Position numbers and translations under genes: made by a program
Shown here: in pieces, positions 24,576-35,615 of the stretch
Numbering within the stretch: the first letter of the stretch is position 1
Layout of the letters: each line of letters begins with the position of its first letter
Origin: Dicaeum eximium
Lineage: Eukaryota; Chordata; Aves; Passeriformes; Dicaeidae
Reading direction: 5' to 3'
Assembly: GCA_013396995.1 (NCBI GenBank)
Contig: VWZP01005794.1
Coordinates: 981,685 to 1,045,684, forward strand
DNA length: 64,000 nucleotides
The notes under the pieces: generated by a model
Database searches by the model: none
Seen by the model: the letters and a program-made list of their open reading frames with translations, nothing else
What the model was told of the DNA's origin: nothing

Positions 24576-26789
24576 TCTGTACCTTTTTCACATCTCTTTC
24601 ACAGTATTTACTGGTCAGCAACCTTAGGCAACTTAACACTAGATTACAAATTTACTTCCCTGGCTAGATGTTGTACAGACCTTTAAGATTACTCATGCAA
24701 ATATTTTGGTTTCAGGCTTCTTTTTTACATTTGGGGTAGCCTAAGAAAGGAATAATAACAAAATTAACAAAAGGCTCTTTATAATAGTGTTTGCACTTTT
24801 TTCAAGATTCTCAGTAACAGAAAAACTAAATGGAGCTATTGTGGGAATTGCAATAAAAAAAAAGCTGCCTGTTGTCATCAGGCAACAGAAGATCAAAGGC
24901 AACTCTCTGTAAATAAAAAGGATTGAACCCTGAAAGGTTTGACTCTATCCAAAACACATTATTAAAACCAAATGAGGTTAGATGTTGATACCAAAAAATT
25001 TGTTATATTTAATTTAATAGCCAAAGAGGCAAAGAGAAAAGAAAGAAAGAAATAGAAAAAAAGAGGTGCATTGTGGGGGGACAGGGAGAGTGACAGAGAT
25101 TAAGTAGAAACATATCACACCTCCATGGGTTACAATAACATCTATTTGCTTCCCTCTGTCTCTGTCTTCCCTCTGTGATATATGATTTAAACAAAGAAAT
25201 CTTTCTAAACGTTCAACTCCAACATCTAAGTTCATCAGGAGAAATTAATGTGTATTATTGACCAATTTACAGGAGTTTAAAGAGCAATAGGGGCTGGAAA
25301 GGTATCCCTGAGAAAAGAAGTTAAAAATATGCTACTTACCAAAAAGGCATATTGCAATACAATTTCTCTTTTTTATTATTTAAATTGATTGCCATCCTGG
25401 GATGTGTCTTTAAATCCTTGCACTGCTTTTCCTTTTTTTGCCAGCTCTTATAAGCTTATGTGTTTCTATAATTTGCAAGCTGTACTTTTTGAACACCTTC
25501 CTCCATTATCTCTGAAGCAGACATCCCTGTAAAGCAAAGAATAAAGGTATGATTAGAAATTAACATATTGCTCTTTTTGAAATAGTCATTTACTTTCTGG
25601 CAAGATTAATTTTAAACTAGTAGAAAACACCAGGAAAATGCTAGGAGTGCCTAGTAAATCTACCTGGAGGGATTGCAGTGATATGAAATATAGTATTCTC
25701 CACCTCAGAATTTCATCTAAGCTACCTGAGATCAAGTGATTCATTGTATTCTCCTAAGGGAAATTATGTAGGAACCCCAGTGAGGTAGAGATTAAAGCTG
25801 CCCATTTCTGTCAAAGTGGTTGACATGCTTAGTAGCATGACTTTAAATATCTCTAAATCAAAAAATATCCAAACTAATTTACATGAAAGGAAATGAAATA
25901 AAAATACCTCTCTTCTGGCTTAGAAAAATTGGCATGTATGAATTAATAGAGATATGAGTGCTGTGAACTGAAGGAGTTACCACCAATTTTTAAGAGCAAT
26001 ATTAATCCTTGTGGATGAAAACTCTGACAGGCCTGTGGCTACAAGGGATTTCTGTCACTAATCACTCACAATGTATTAAAGGAATAAGAAAAAAAAATTT
26101 TGTGTTCATCTGGTCATTTTCTTCAGGGTTGGCTCTGCTTAAGAGCAAAGTGTAAGCATATGAGCTAAAGCTTTTCCTCCAGAGTGAATGTTCAAAGTAG
26201 TGCAATAAACACAAACTTTACTTACCAGAAACAGATCTCTGACTTAATTTAAAGTCTAATGTGATGCCATCATTTTGCTGTAAATATTTGCATATTTACA
26301 AAAGTGGCCACAACAAGATGACCTGCCCTGTGTATAGAGTTTTTCTGGTACATGAGAAAAATCCAGATACATAAAGCAGGTCAAACAAAAGTGTTGTACA
26401 CACATCTTAGCCAGAAATCCCTACAATTTTTCAAAATATCAGGATAGATGAAAATAATGCACTTTATGCACTTAAAACTTAGGAACCTTTGATAAGTTTT
26501 ATGTCAAGAAGAAAGATTTTTGTCCTCATTTACCCATTAAGTTCTGCTGATCATGATTTAGAAAGAAAATAATCTATAAATACATGATCATAATTCTTCT
26601 GCCTTCCTACTCCAAAATACTCTACATTTTTTAATACACAGGTTTTGCAAAGTTTATCAAATCCATCCTTGATTTTAGACTTTGTTATATTTCCTTGTTG
26701 TTTTGAACAAAGGACCATTCCCACTTTTAAACTTTCTTTTTAATGACAGTGATTTGACAGATTTATAAATTTGTCTGCTTACTCCTCAG
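24576..26789. other. Unique AT-rich DNA with a short purine-rich tract
   Basis: Nothing recognisable as a gene or mobile element. A purine-rich stretch with AAAG/GAAA units lies at about 25022-25067. Confidence 0.4.
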
Positions 26790-26905
26790 GTCATCTGCAG
26801 AATGTTCCACAGGCAACGATGAAAGGAAGACCTCGAAAGAGAACTTTACTGCTTTTTGCTCTCTCCAGTTAGTACCAGTTAATTCAGCAGGTGTCTCCAT
26901 TTCAG
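26790..26905 (+). other. Best exon-like candidate in the window, unidentified
   Basis: A pyrimidine-rich stretch ending CTTACTCCTCAG (AG at 26788-26789) leads into 116 nt that end at CAG|GTAGCA (GT at 26906-26907). With one leading base and one trailing base, the middle 38 codons are open and read SSAECSTGNDERKTSKEN, then FTAFCSLQLVPVNSAG and VSIS. The composition is balanced, with no low-complexity tract. The open frame extends only from about 26757 to 26946, so openness alone is weak evidence. There is no ATG at its start, consistent with an internal exon entered in phase 2 and left in phase 1. I do not recognise the protein. An inner donor-like CAG|GTGTCT also exists at 26890. Confidence 0.3.
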
Positions 26906-27650
26906 GTAGCATAGCTGTGATTGTTCCCTTGCAGAATATTTAGTCAAGTTAGATATCCATTTATCTTAAACCAGAAGGCTGAGGGGTCCTGCTATGGTGG
27001 AAAACAGGTGTAGAAGACAGCATGGGAAATGATGGCCCTGGCCTTTGCTGTGCTATTGCATATCTGTATCTAGGAGGAATCATTATTAAACCAGGTACAG
27101 TAGCAAAATATGGATTTTTGTTATTGTTTTGAGCAATGTGGATGTAACTTAAAGAAGTGTTTGTCTGTATGAAATAAAATACATTAGAATTTCGCAGAGT
27201 GCATGACTGAGTTCTGACTCTGAGTTCCATTATGGCTGAGAAGGATATAGGTGCACAGATTGAAGAGCATATCCTGGAGTATAATTCCTAAGTAAATAGC
27301 TCAAAAAGAAATAAGGTATGTGAGAAAGACAAATTATTTTGTAAGACAGACATGGAACAATGACATTTAGCTACTGATGGAAGTATCTTTTGTCTTATGC
27401 AACATAATTAGAAATTTTATGGACATTAGAGATTTTTTTTTTCTGGATGATAATATGTATCTCTGAAAAAAATAGCTTCTTTGTTTAAAAAGACACGATT
27501 TACAACACAGCAGCATCTCACAAATTCCATGATTTGATTTTGATGCACGTGTGAAATAAGACCTTGGCTTAACATACTGAGGTCAATGCTGTCCTCAGTA
27601 ATGTCTGATGCTCCCTTTGAAGTCAATCAGTGAGTTATCTGAGAGAAGCT
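26906..27650. other. Unique AT-rich DNA, nothing recognised
   Basis: The stretch between the exon-like candidate and the CCCTT microsatellite holds no feature I can support. Open frames near 26961-27230 and 27426-27626 on the minus strand have no motif. Confidence 0.4.
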
Positions 27651-27735
27651 CCCTTCCCTTCCCTTCCCTTCCCTTCCCTTCCCTTCCCTTCCCTTCCCTT
27701 CCCTTCCNGCCCTTCCCTTCCCTTCCCTTCCCTTC
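27651..27735. repeat. CCCTT pentanucleotide microsatellite with one undetermined base
   Basis: About 16 units of CCCTT in tandem, perfect except around an N at 27708 where the phase is disturbed (CCTTCCNGCCC). The strand is pure pyrimidine. The array length may be unreliable because the N marks uncertain assembly. Confidence 0.95.
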
Positions 27736-29854
27736 TTCCTTCACTGTTTCCAAAATTTTTCATTATGTAGTCATCCACTAAATGTAAAAAAACAAGCCCC
27801 AAACTGTCATTATAAGGTGATGAAATTCCAAATATCAGTGCCTATTTTTAATGTTAGTCCAGGGCACACTGGACAATGCCCAATGACCAACCTGCAAAAC
27901 TAATTAAAAATACAGCAGTTCTGTTTTAAGCAAGGATCTAGCCCTCATTGGATGTTAATACCTCATGCTGTGATAGAAAAAGAGAAATAAAGCCTAATTT
28001 CATAATTTAAATCTCATAAGAATCCACTACTGAATGCTGAATGGAAAGTTTGTTAGTATTCAGTTTTCCAGCCAGAATCTTCACAGCAATTCACCTCCAG
28101 TCAGAAAAATAAAGCAGAGAAGAAAGCTTTGCCAAGTGCTAAGTAGGTGTACAAGAGAAGCCTCTTGGCAGAGCCCAAATAAAATCTAAGTTGTGTTTAA
28201 GGGGTGCAATGCAACATGGACATGAGCTCTTCTATTCAGCTGCAAGGGAGTAAGGGCCATAGGACAGTCAGAGAGGCTCAGGAGTGGGATGCCAGGACAG
28301 TGCTGTGCTGGGCTGAATACCTGGGAATTTATTGTGCTGTTTTAAGTCCTCTTCATGTGCCAGCTCTGCTTCCAGTTCCAAGGCAGGAAGATAGTAGGAG
28401 ATGGCTTAAGGAGAGGCTGAACTGCAAAACACATTGGGGCCCATTTGCTGGTGGACTTCAAACACAGTGAGAAGACAAAGTTGTATTTAATTTATTATTT
28501 ATTGTTGTATTATTACTTCAGGAGTCAGATTTTTCAGAAGTCTTGCCAACTATTTTGAAAGGAACTGGGGGTATTCATGGAACATCTGTATGTTTCATGC
28601 TCACTGTGAGATACAGGGGCCAGGTTTACACGTTTTCCCTTTGGAATGGAGTCACAAAAGAGTTGTAAAAACACACCTGTTCTTCCAGACCAAAGGAATA
28701 GAAAGAACCCCACAGTGTATTGTTTGTAAAAAAAAAGTAAACTCTATTCCTTCAGCTAGGTACAAAGTGATTTTTTTATTCTGCTTTATGAACCTGTGAA
28801 CTCTTTTAGTCCATTACTATCATTGACTAGATATATTTTCCTAGATAATTCTTGAAATTTTTGTTAAAACCTCCCTTTTTAAAGAAAATTATTTGCAGTT
28901 ACATATATGAATATAAAATTCACACATTTTACACATTTTCTTAAAAGCAAATGCATTTTCAAATTTGGGAATTATTTTGAGAATTTTTCTGCATTTATCC
29001 TAAAGTCAGGGCATGGAAACAGATATTCCTAATAAAATTTCAAGTACCAAGAGTAATATTTTGAATATATATTCAAAACAAATGTTTAGGGCTTTTAGTT
29101 TCCACTTCCACTTTAAAACTCAAGGGAGTGTGGAATTAATATACATTTCTGTCCAGCAATGAGAAACTCTCTTCTTACTGTTAAAGTATCTGAAGGAGTA
29201 TTTTAAGATATTTTTCATTCAGAAGGTGAGCTGTAAACCATTCAGCTTTCTGCTGAAGTAGTACTTGCTCTTTGGATGCCTGCAGTAGTTAAATTTTAAT
29301 ACTGTGAATATACACTCACATTATGGAGGTGGAGAAGAGAATGCAAACCAACACCTTGGTGCAGTAGAATTTTAGTATAATTAAAATGCCAAGGCATGCT
29401 TTTCTTAACTTTGCTTAACACTGTAGAAATTTGCTCATGAGAATTATATGTGAGGAAGGAATCTGCTGAATTACAATTTTTAAATTTTATTATTTATATT
29501 AATAAAAATCAGGCTCATACATAAAGTTAATATTTAATATATTAATAATTTTGTTGTGCTTTTTGACCGATAGAATCTATGTATAACAAACAAAAAATGG
29601 TGTCCCTACAACTTCCTTCTTTTTAAAAGGTTGATGACAAATACCTATTTTTTCCCCTCAACCTGGACTGACAAGATATATGAAATGAAGACAGAGACTA
29701 AGCACAGAAATAGAGGAAGTGTTTAGAGGAATAGAAAACTGTCAGACATTCAATTAAATGTATCTTTGGAAAAAACACCATCAATCATTCTTTTCAATAT
29801 CATGAAAGATTATTACAAAAAGAAGTACCAGTCCACCAAAAGCATAGAGGAGAG

Positions 29855-29858
<4 letters not shown>
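27736..29858. other. Unique DNA with a small GC-richer island, nothing recognised
   Basis: The stretch at about 28200-28470 is GC-richer than its surroundings and holds an 88-codon plus-strand open frame without any motif I know. The rest is AT-rich and featureless. Confidence 0.4.

Positions 29859-29953
<95 letters not shown>
29859..29953. repeat. 87-base A run followed by 8 G
   Basis: The A run spans 29859-29945 without interruption and changes directly to eight G (29946-29953), then to GA-rich DNA until about 29990. No polyadenylation signal lies in the 30 bases before it and no retrotransposon body is recognisable upstream. It may be a real homopolymer expansion or an assembly or sequencing artefact. 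Confidence 0.95.
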
Positions 29954-32900
29954 AGGGCGAGAATGAAAAGAAAAAAAGAAAAAGAAAAACTTATTGTGAC
30001 CTCAGACACAATCTGGACTATCTATGGCAATCAGTATAAAATACTGCAGTAACAATGCACAAGATAAAAAAAGCAGAGTTTAAAACTGCAGATAATCTTT
30101 GTATCTAATTAAGTAAAAGTAAAACTGGTATTATATGCATATTCTGTGTTACATGTGTTTTTACTAAGGTCTGTAGCAAAGCAAATCAGAAATGCTTATC
30201 CTGAGACATGGTGTCATTCTGTACTTTATTTTTTTTAATTTAGTGTCTTTTTTAGATATTATGTTTGCTGACATTTTAAGATTCAGACTATTTACTGAAC
30301 AGTAGAAATCCAAAAGTCATTATTTTTACAAATACCATAAACTTTAAACAGATCACATAGTTTGGAAAGACATATTCACTCCAAGTTTAAAACCAGTAAC
30401 ATTTAGAGTATTAATTTGCTGAGATTAGTATTGTACATTTTTTATTATAAGTTATTTATAATAATATAATAATAGTACTAGTAGTAATAATAATAATCAT
30501 CATTATCATAATAATATAAGGAATCAGTATAGCATTTTGCCTACACTAATTTGTGAGGTCACTCCTGAGAACTGATGCAAAAAGCTGACTCATATCCCTA
30601 AAGTGTTTTCAGAGAAATCATTTTATGCTCCAGGAAGTGACATTAACCTGCTGTCATGAGACCAGTGTCATAAGTCTTCACCAAGCCAGCTGTCACAGTG
30701 ACAAATGCCATACTGGCTTTGGCAGGTTTCTGAAGTCTGCTAAAATCAGTTCCTCTGAGTTTTGAGATCACCTTGTTTTCCAGATGGAGAATGATGCCAC
30801 TGACTTATGCACAGAAGGGTTCATCGACTGGGTGGCAGCTGGTACTGTTGCAGAATTGTTTTGTGTACCCAGTCTGATTTTGGTCTTGGACATTCCTCCC
30901 CCTCAGCAGAGTTCTGCAGCTGTAGCACAGAAGTTGGGCATATTGGTCATGACCCTAGGCTGACTTCTCTCAGGAGCAATCCATCCCATGATATTGCATT
31001 TATTTCTGGGCCTCCTTGACGTGCCCTGCCATGTTGGAGATGTTACTAAAAGAGGAAAGGGAGGATTATGTGGACATGTTGGGCATTGCATCACCACCCT
31101 TTCTGCACCCAGTTTCAGGATGAGAGGGGATGACCAAATCCCTCCTTAGGACTTTTTAGGGTGTGAAGATTTTCTCTCCCACTCAATGACGTTGCTGGGA
31201 ATTGCCAACCTGTAAATTAATTTTTTCCATTACTAAAATTTTGTACTTATATCTTACAGCCACAGAGAAGTCATCCTCCTTTCCATGCATTAGCTGAAAA
31301 GTAATGATCACCTTTTGGAGAATGGCTTTTCTACTACTCAGAACTTAAGGTATTAATTTGCATCAGTAACATGAAATTATTTAAAAAAAAAAGTTTCAAA
31401 CCATCATCAGAAAATCCTACCAAAATATGTTAACTAAACAGTGTGGCATTGATACTCTGGTTTAGCTTGCTTTAGATGGGTGAAAACACACAACCATAGT
31501 GCTGACATTTAAAAGTTTTGGACATTTAAACATTAAAAGTCTATTGATAGATGCCTGGTCACAATCCTGCTTAGAACAGTTGTTGGTCACAATTTTAAGA
31601 GGTACCTTCTCCACTGCATCTTCTTGAGCTTATGTTCTGTACCATTTAGGAACTGCAGTTACTTTGTTAAGCAGTGATAAAGTAGAGCTAGCTCATCATC
31701 TCAGCATGTGTTTGCTGAAACAACATACAAAAAAAAAGAAAGTCAAATTCAGGGATAACTGCTTGATTTAATAAAGATTGCCTGGGCTGCATCCAGCTTG
31801 CCAAATCCAACTGCTGTAATTCCTGCAGAGTGAGATTAAGAAAAAAGCTTGGAGGTAGAAGAGGAGGAAGGCTCTTCCAAACACAGACAGGCTAGTCCCT
31901 TCCATGTAGTGTGTGACCGCCTGCATTCCTGTCTGTGGCCATCACAAACAGGTTTTAAATTGCATAACAACAAATCAGTTACTGTGGTAGTAAAACTGGA
32001 TAGAGGACTTTGGGAGACAGATTAGTTTCAATAGCTGTAAGACCTGGTGTGCTGACTGTGGCACCTGTGGTACCAGCTGACACCAGCTCCTGCCACGAGC
32101 CTGGCAAACTCAGCCTCATCAGGCATCAGCAGAAATTTCACCGAGGTAAATCCAAATTACTCTTTCTTGCCAAATTGCAGGCACTGGGCATACCTAAATG
32201 CCACATATGTGTTTGATTTAGAAATGGGAAATAGACATTGTGGAGTAAGTAATGAGGAATAAGCTTGATCAAAGACTACCAGCTCTAAAAATAAATAGAC
32301 ATTAGAAAAAAACTTCCTTTTCCTTGCAACTCATTTTCCTTAAAAAAACCTTATTACTATCTAAGCACTTATCTTTTTTTTTTTTTTTTTGGTAGTCTAC
32401 AAAGAAACAATTGGATTTTGTTTTCCAAAACTTGAGATTTCAAGCAAATTTGATTTTTTAACCAAAATATTTGGCTTAATCACCATTGTTTTTTAGATAA
32501 AAAATGTAATGTCCTTCAACTGTGGCTGTCTTCCTTATTTACTGTACAACCAACGTGTCATCAATGGCAATCAAAATCTAAAAATAGATATATATAGAAA
32601 GTAGAAATTAAAATTTCTTTTATTTAATTTTGAGGCAGGATCTATTCTTTGTTCTTACTGTTTTTCTTCTTCATGAAACAATTTTAAAATAACAGGTTTA
32701 TGTTATTATGTTATTATGTTATTTATGTTATCTCTGGCTCTGGTTTGACAAAGCACGTAATGTTTAAAATTAAGGTCGGGAGTAGTTTATTATGGTTTTG
32801 TTTGAAGAATATGAATAAACATAGACTTCAGTCTTATGCAGGAGATGACAGATCCTGGAAAACTACCATTTCTCAACCCACAATACTGCCTAGTTCTGTG

Positions 32901-34489
32901 AACTTCTCTACTCCAGTGAACCAAGACATTGTATGAGGCAGAGTGATGACAGAACTGCTTGTTGAAACTTGATGCTGTCAGTGTGCCTGCACCACAACTG
33001 TGGTAGATCTATTTGCTCTCCAGGTCAAACCTTGAGTTATATATATGCAGAGACAGATTTATTCCAGATTTATTCATTCTTCTTTGCAAAATAACATGCA
33101 GCAAGCTGAAGAATTCAGCAAGTGTTTATAAAAAGTAGGACATCATATGCATTTCTTATTTAAAAATGTAAAGTATAGGCTGAAACAGTGACAGTAGAAG
33201 TTAGGCAAACAACAAAGAAAAAGGTAGAGATACTTATAACCAAAAAGAAAGTACAATGATTGGTGTATAGATTTCTTTGTGAATTTCAAAATGATGTTGC
33301 AATTATGAATCTCCTACAGTTTCTGCAGATTATTAAAAAGCACACTAATTACTCTGTAACAGTCATATATGACTTATTTTTACCATTTCACAAGACACCA
33401 GATTGTGATCTCCACTATTTGAGTGACCTGGAGATAGACACATTTAGAAGAGGTACAGATGAAGGAAGTGGTTTCCCTAGCAACAGGAACTTTGTGTGAA
33501 AACTATTCAAATATTGTTGTCTTCCTCTTTCATGTTTGTGCCTTGCTCACAAGTTTCTGTTAGTGCACTTTAATCCTTTAAAGCACTATTCCCCAAACAT
33601 TTGCAATGCCAATATGCAAAGTACTCCCTTGCCCTGAAAAAGCCAAGTGCTCCTTAGAAGTCCCTCCAATTAAGTTGAGTAATTCACACAAATAATATGC
33701 ATTGTAAATTTCAACATCTTTCCCAGAGACACTGTTCTGTGAATTATTTAAGATCTAGGTTATAGAAATAGCCTTATTCACAAAGCTCATCCCAGAGTTC
33801 AATTTAATTTCTTTAAAATTCCTAGTTATGAGAGATTTAATGGATATCTTAGGACTAAAAGTTTTCTTTTCCCTCACACACAGAGTCCTAATATATGAGC
33901 ATAAACTGATGGTTCACTAGAGTAGTGAACAGTTATACCATGAATCTCCATTAGCTGACTCAGAAAAGATTGCAATGTCTTCTCATTGACTCAGTCTTCA
34001 TAAAATCCCAGGAATAACTCATCTAGGGAGATGGCTTTACTACAACTCTCTTTATGGCTGCAGTCCACATGCTCTTGCTACCATTATAATACATCTTTAC
34101 ACATAATTATGGCCTTAATGTTTTTCCCAGAACAAAAACATGATAAATCACCCTTTAGATCTTTTAAACTACTTTAGATCTTATTTTACTACTAGAATTA
34201 ATAATGAGTCAAAAGCAAATCCCAATCAACTTGACACCAATGTTCCCTCTTGTTACCTATATTTTTTTTCTCCTTATTTCTTTTGATAATTTTCATGTAT
34301 GTCAAATTCTTGCACAAAAAACTATCTTTTGTCTTGAAGTCTTGGGATTTATAAGACCTCTGTCTCTGGGAGTTATGGGATTGGATATAGTATTTAATGG
34401 GCCAGTCTGTGAAAATCAGTACACTTTACACAGAATGGACTTCTTGATTTTGGTTGACATAAGCAATACACTCAGAAACAGTCTTGACA
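29954..34489. other. Mostly unique AT-rich DNA
   Basis: Low-complexity AT/trinucleotide DNA lies at about 30430-30520 and a TTATG-type repeat at 32696-32732. A GC-richer patch at 30600-31150 contains a 59-codon open frame (30784-30963) listed separately. I recognise no mobile element. Confidence 0.4.
30784..30963 (+). other. 59-codon open frame after an acceptor-like signal, unidentified
   Basis: The stretch CCTTGTTTTCCAG, a fair splice acceptor, is followed immediately by an ATG. The frame MENDATDLCTEGF, then IDWVAAGTVAELFCVPSL, continues to a TGA at 30961-30963. It is slightly hydrophobic in the middle and sits in a locally GC-richer patch. No family is recognised, and 59 codons is within what chance gives here. 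I list it only because the acceptor-like signal and local composition coincide with the frame. Confidence 0.12.
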
Positions 34490-35005
34490 CAAAGAAATTC
34501 ACCTCCAGCCTATGGAGGATCCCACACTGGAGCAGCTGACCAGTTGCCCAGAGAAGGCCATGGCCACATGGAAAACCCATGCTGCAGTGGGCTCCTGGTA
34601 GGATCTGTGGACCTCTGGAGGGGGAGCCCACACAGGAGTAGATTTGTTGGCAGGACTTGTGACCCCACAGGGGACTCAGACTGAAGGACTGCACCCCACA
34701 GAAGGGATGCACACTGGAGCAGTTTGTGAAGAACTGCAGCCTGTGGAAAGGACTCACATAGGAGAAGTCTATGAAGGATTGTCTCCTGTGGGAGGCACCC
34801 TACACTGGAGCAGGAGGAGAATGTGAGGAGTCCTCATCCTGAGGAAGAAGAAGCTGTAGAGACATGTCACAAAGTGACCACAACCCTCATTCCCCATCCT
34901 CCTGCTTCTGGTGGGGGGAAGGAGAAAGAGAATTCAGTGATGGAGTTGTGGAAGAAGGAAGGGGTAGAGGGAAGGTGTTTTTAATATTTGGTTTTATTTC
35001 TCATT

Positions 35006-35011
35006 ACCTTA
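35006..35011 (+). repeat. Left 6-bp target-site duplication ACCTTA
   Basis: ACCTTA directly precedes the LTR start at 35012 and is repeated exactly at 35326-35331 after its end. Family A elsewhere has a single ATTACC-type stretch at this place. Confidence 0.9.
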
Positions 35012-35325
35012 TGTCGCCCTGAGTTTTAGCCTTCTGATGTTTTAGTTTCTATGATAAAGTTTCTCACGAGGTTTTCTGTAAAGGTGCAGATGTTTTTCTT
35101 CACTGTTCTTTTGTTTTTAATTCCTTCTCCCGGGAAGAGAAAGGTTGATGGACTTTTCTATTGACCAGTGTGGTTGGAGAGGTGGTGACCTTTCTCTCCA
35201 ATCCCTGGCCATTCTTAAAACTCTATATAATTCTGTGAACTCAAAATAAAGTTTCCTTTTTCTCCGCCTTTCCCTGGTCCAGTGTGGTGGTCTCTCTGCT
35301 GTTCGTGTTGCGCTCTCTAGTGACA
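35012..35325 (+). mobile_element. 314-bp solo LTR (family D) nested in family A
   Basis: It begins TGTCGCCC and ends GTGACA, the TG...CA ends of a retroviral LTR, and is flanked by a perfect 6-bp duplication ACCTTA. On the plus strand a TATATAA box (35224-35230) is followed 14 bases later by AATAAA (35245-35250), so the R region would be very short. Small size, 6-bp duplication and short R fit class II (ERVK or alpharetrovirus-like) LTRs in birds. No internal viral sequence remains, consistent with recombination between two LTRs. Family A sequence continues on both sides, proving nesting. Confidence 0.9.
35224..35250 (+). promoter_or_regulatory. LTR TATA box and polyadenylation signal
   Basis: TATATAA at 35224-35230 and AATAAA at 35245-35250, both in the sense orientation of the 314-bp LTR. 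They place the U3/R/U5 parts and give its orientation. Whether they still act is unknown. Confidence 0.7.
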
Positions 35326-35331
35326 ACCTTA
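35326..35331 (+). repeat. Right 6-bp target-site duplication ACCTTA
   Basis: An exact copy of 35006-35011 directly after the terminal CA of the 314-bp LTR. Confidence 0.9.
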
Positions 35332-35553
35332 CTCTGATTTGATTGGTAATGGTTAGCATAAATGATCTCTCCCTGTCCTTATCTTGACCTGTGAGTCTTT
35401 TGTTATACTTTCTCTCCCTGCCCAGCTGGGGAGGAGGAGTGCTAGAGTGTCTTTGGTGGGCACCCATAATCCAGACAGAGTCAAACCTGCACACTTAGAA
35501 ACCCCCTTCTGACTGATTGTCAAAAATAAATAGAACATCAGTTTGAATTTTTT

Positions 35554-35615
35554 AAACCACCAAACTGCCTTACCATTGCTATCTTAGTTTGGTAAGAAAG
35601 GCACTGTTGTGGTTT
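35554..35615. repeat. Imperfect palindrome between two inverted LTR elements
   Basis: AAACCAC (35554-35560) pairs with GTGGTTT (35609-35615), and inside it CTTACC (35569-35574) pairs with GGTAAG (35591-35596). The right arm overlaps the start of the plus-oriented family A element at 35608. Confidence 0.6.

Larger units (their letters stand above)
34490..35493 (-). mobile_element. LTR element family A, 5' two thirds, minus orientation, interrupted
   Basis: Read on the minus strand this is the beginning of family A. It starts with TGTGCAGGTTTGACTCTG at 35493, continues through the GTGCCCACCAAAGACACTC block and GATAAGGACAGGGAGAGATC, and, after an inserted LTR at 35012-35325, through a long purine-rich part and repeated blocks of the type CTCCAGTGTGGGATCC near 34515. 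The last third of the element (GGCACCTGGAGCACC and after) is missing. A few indels are present and there is no coding content. Confidence 0.75.

Noticed and set aside
29766..29966. 66-codon frame with a long lysine tract
   Set aside because: Most of it is the 87-base A run translated as lysine.
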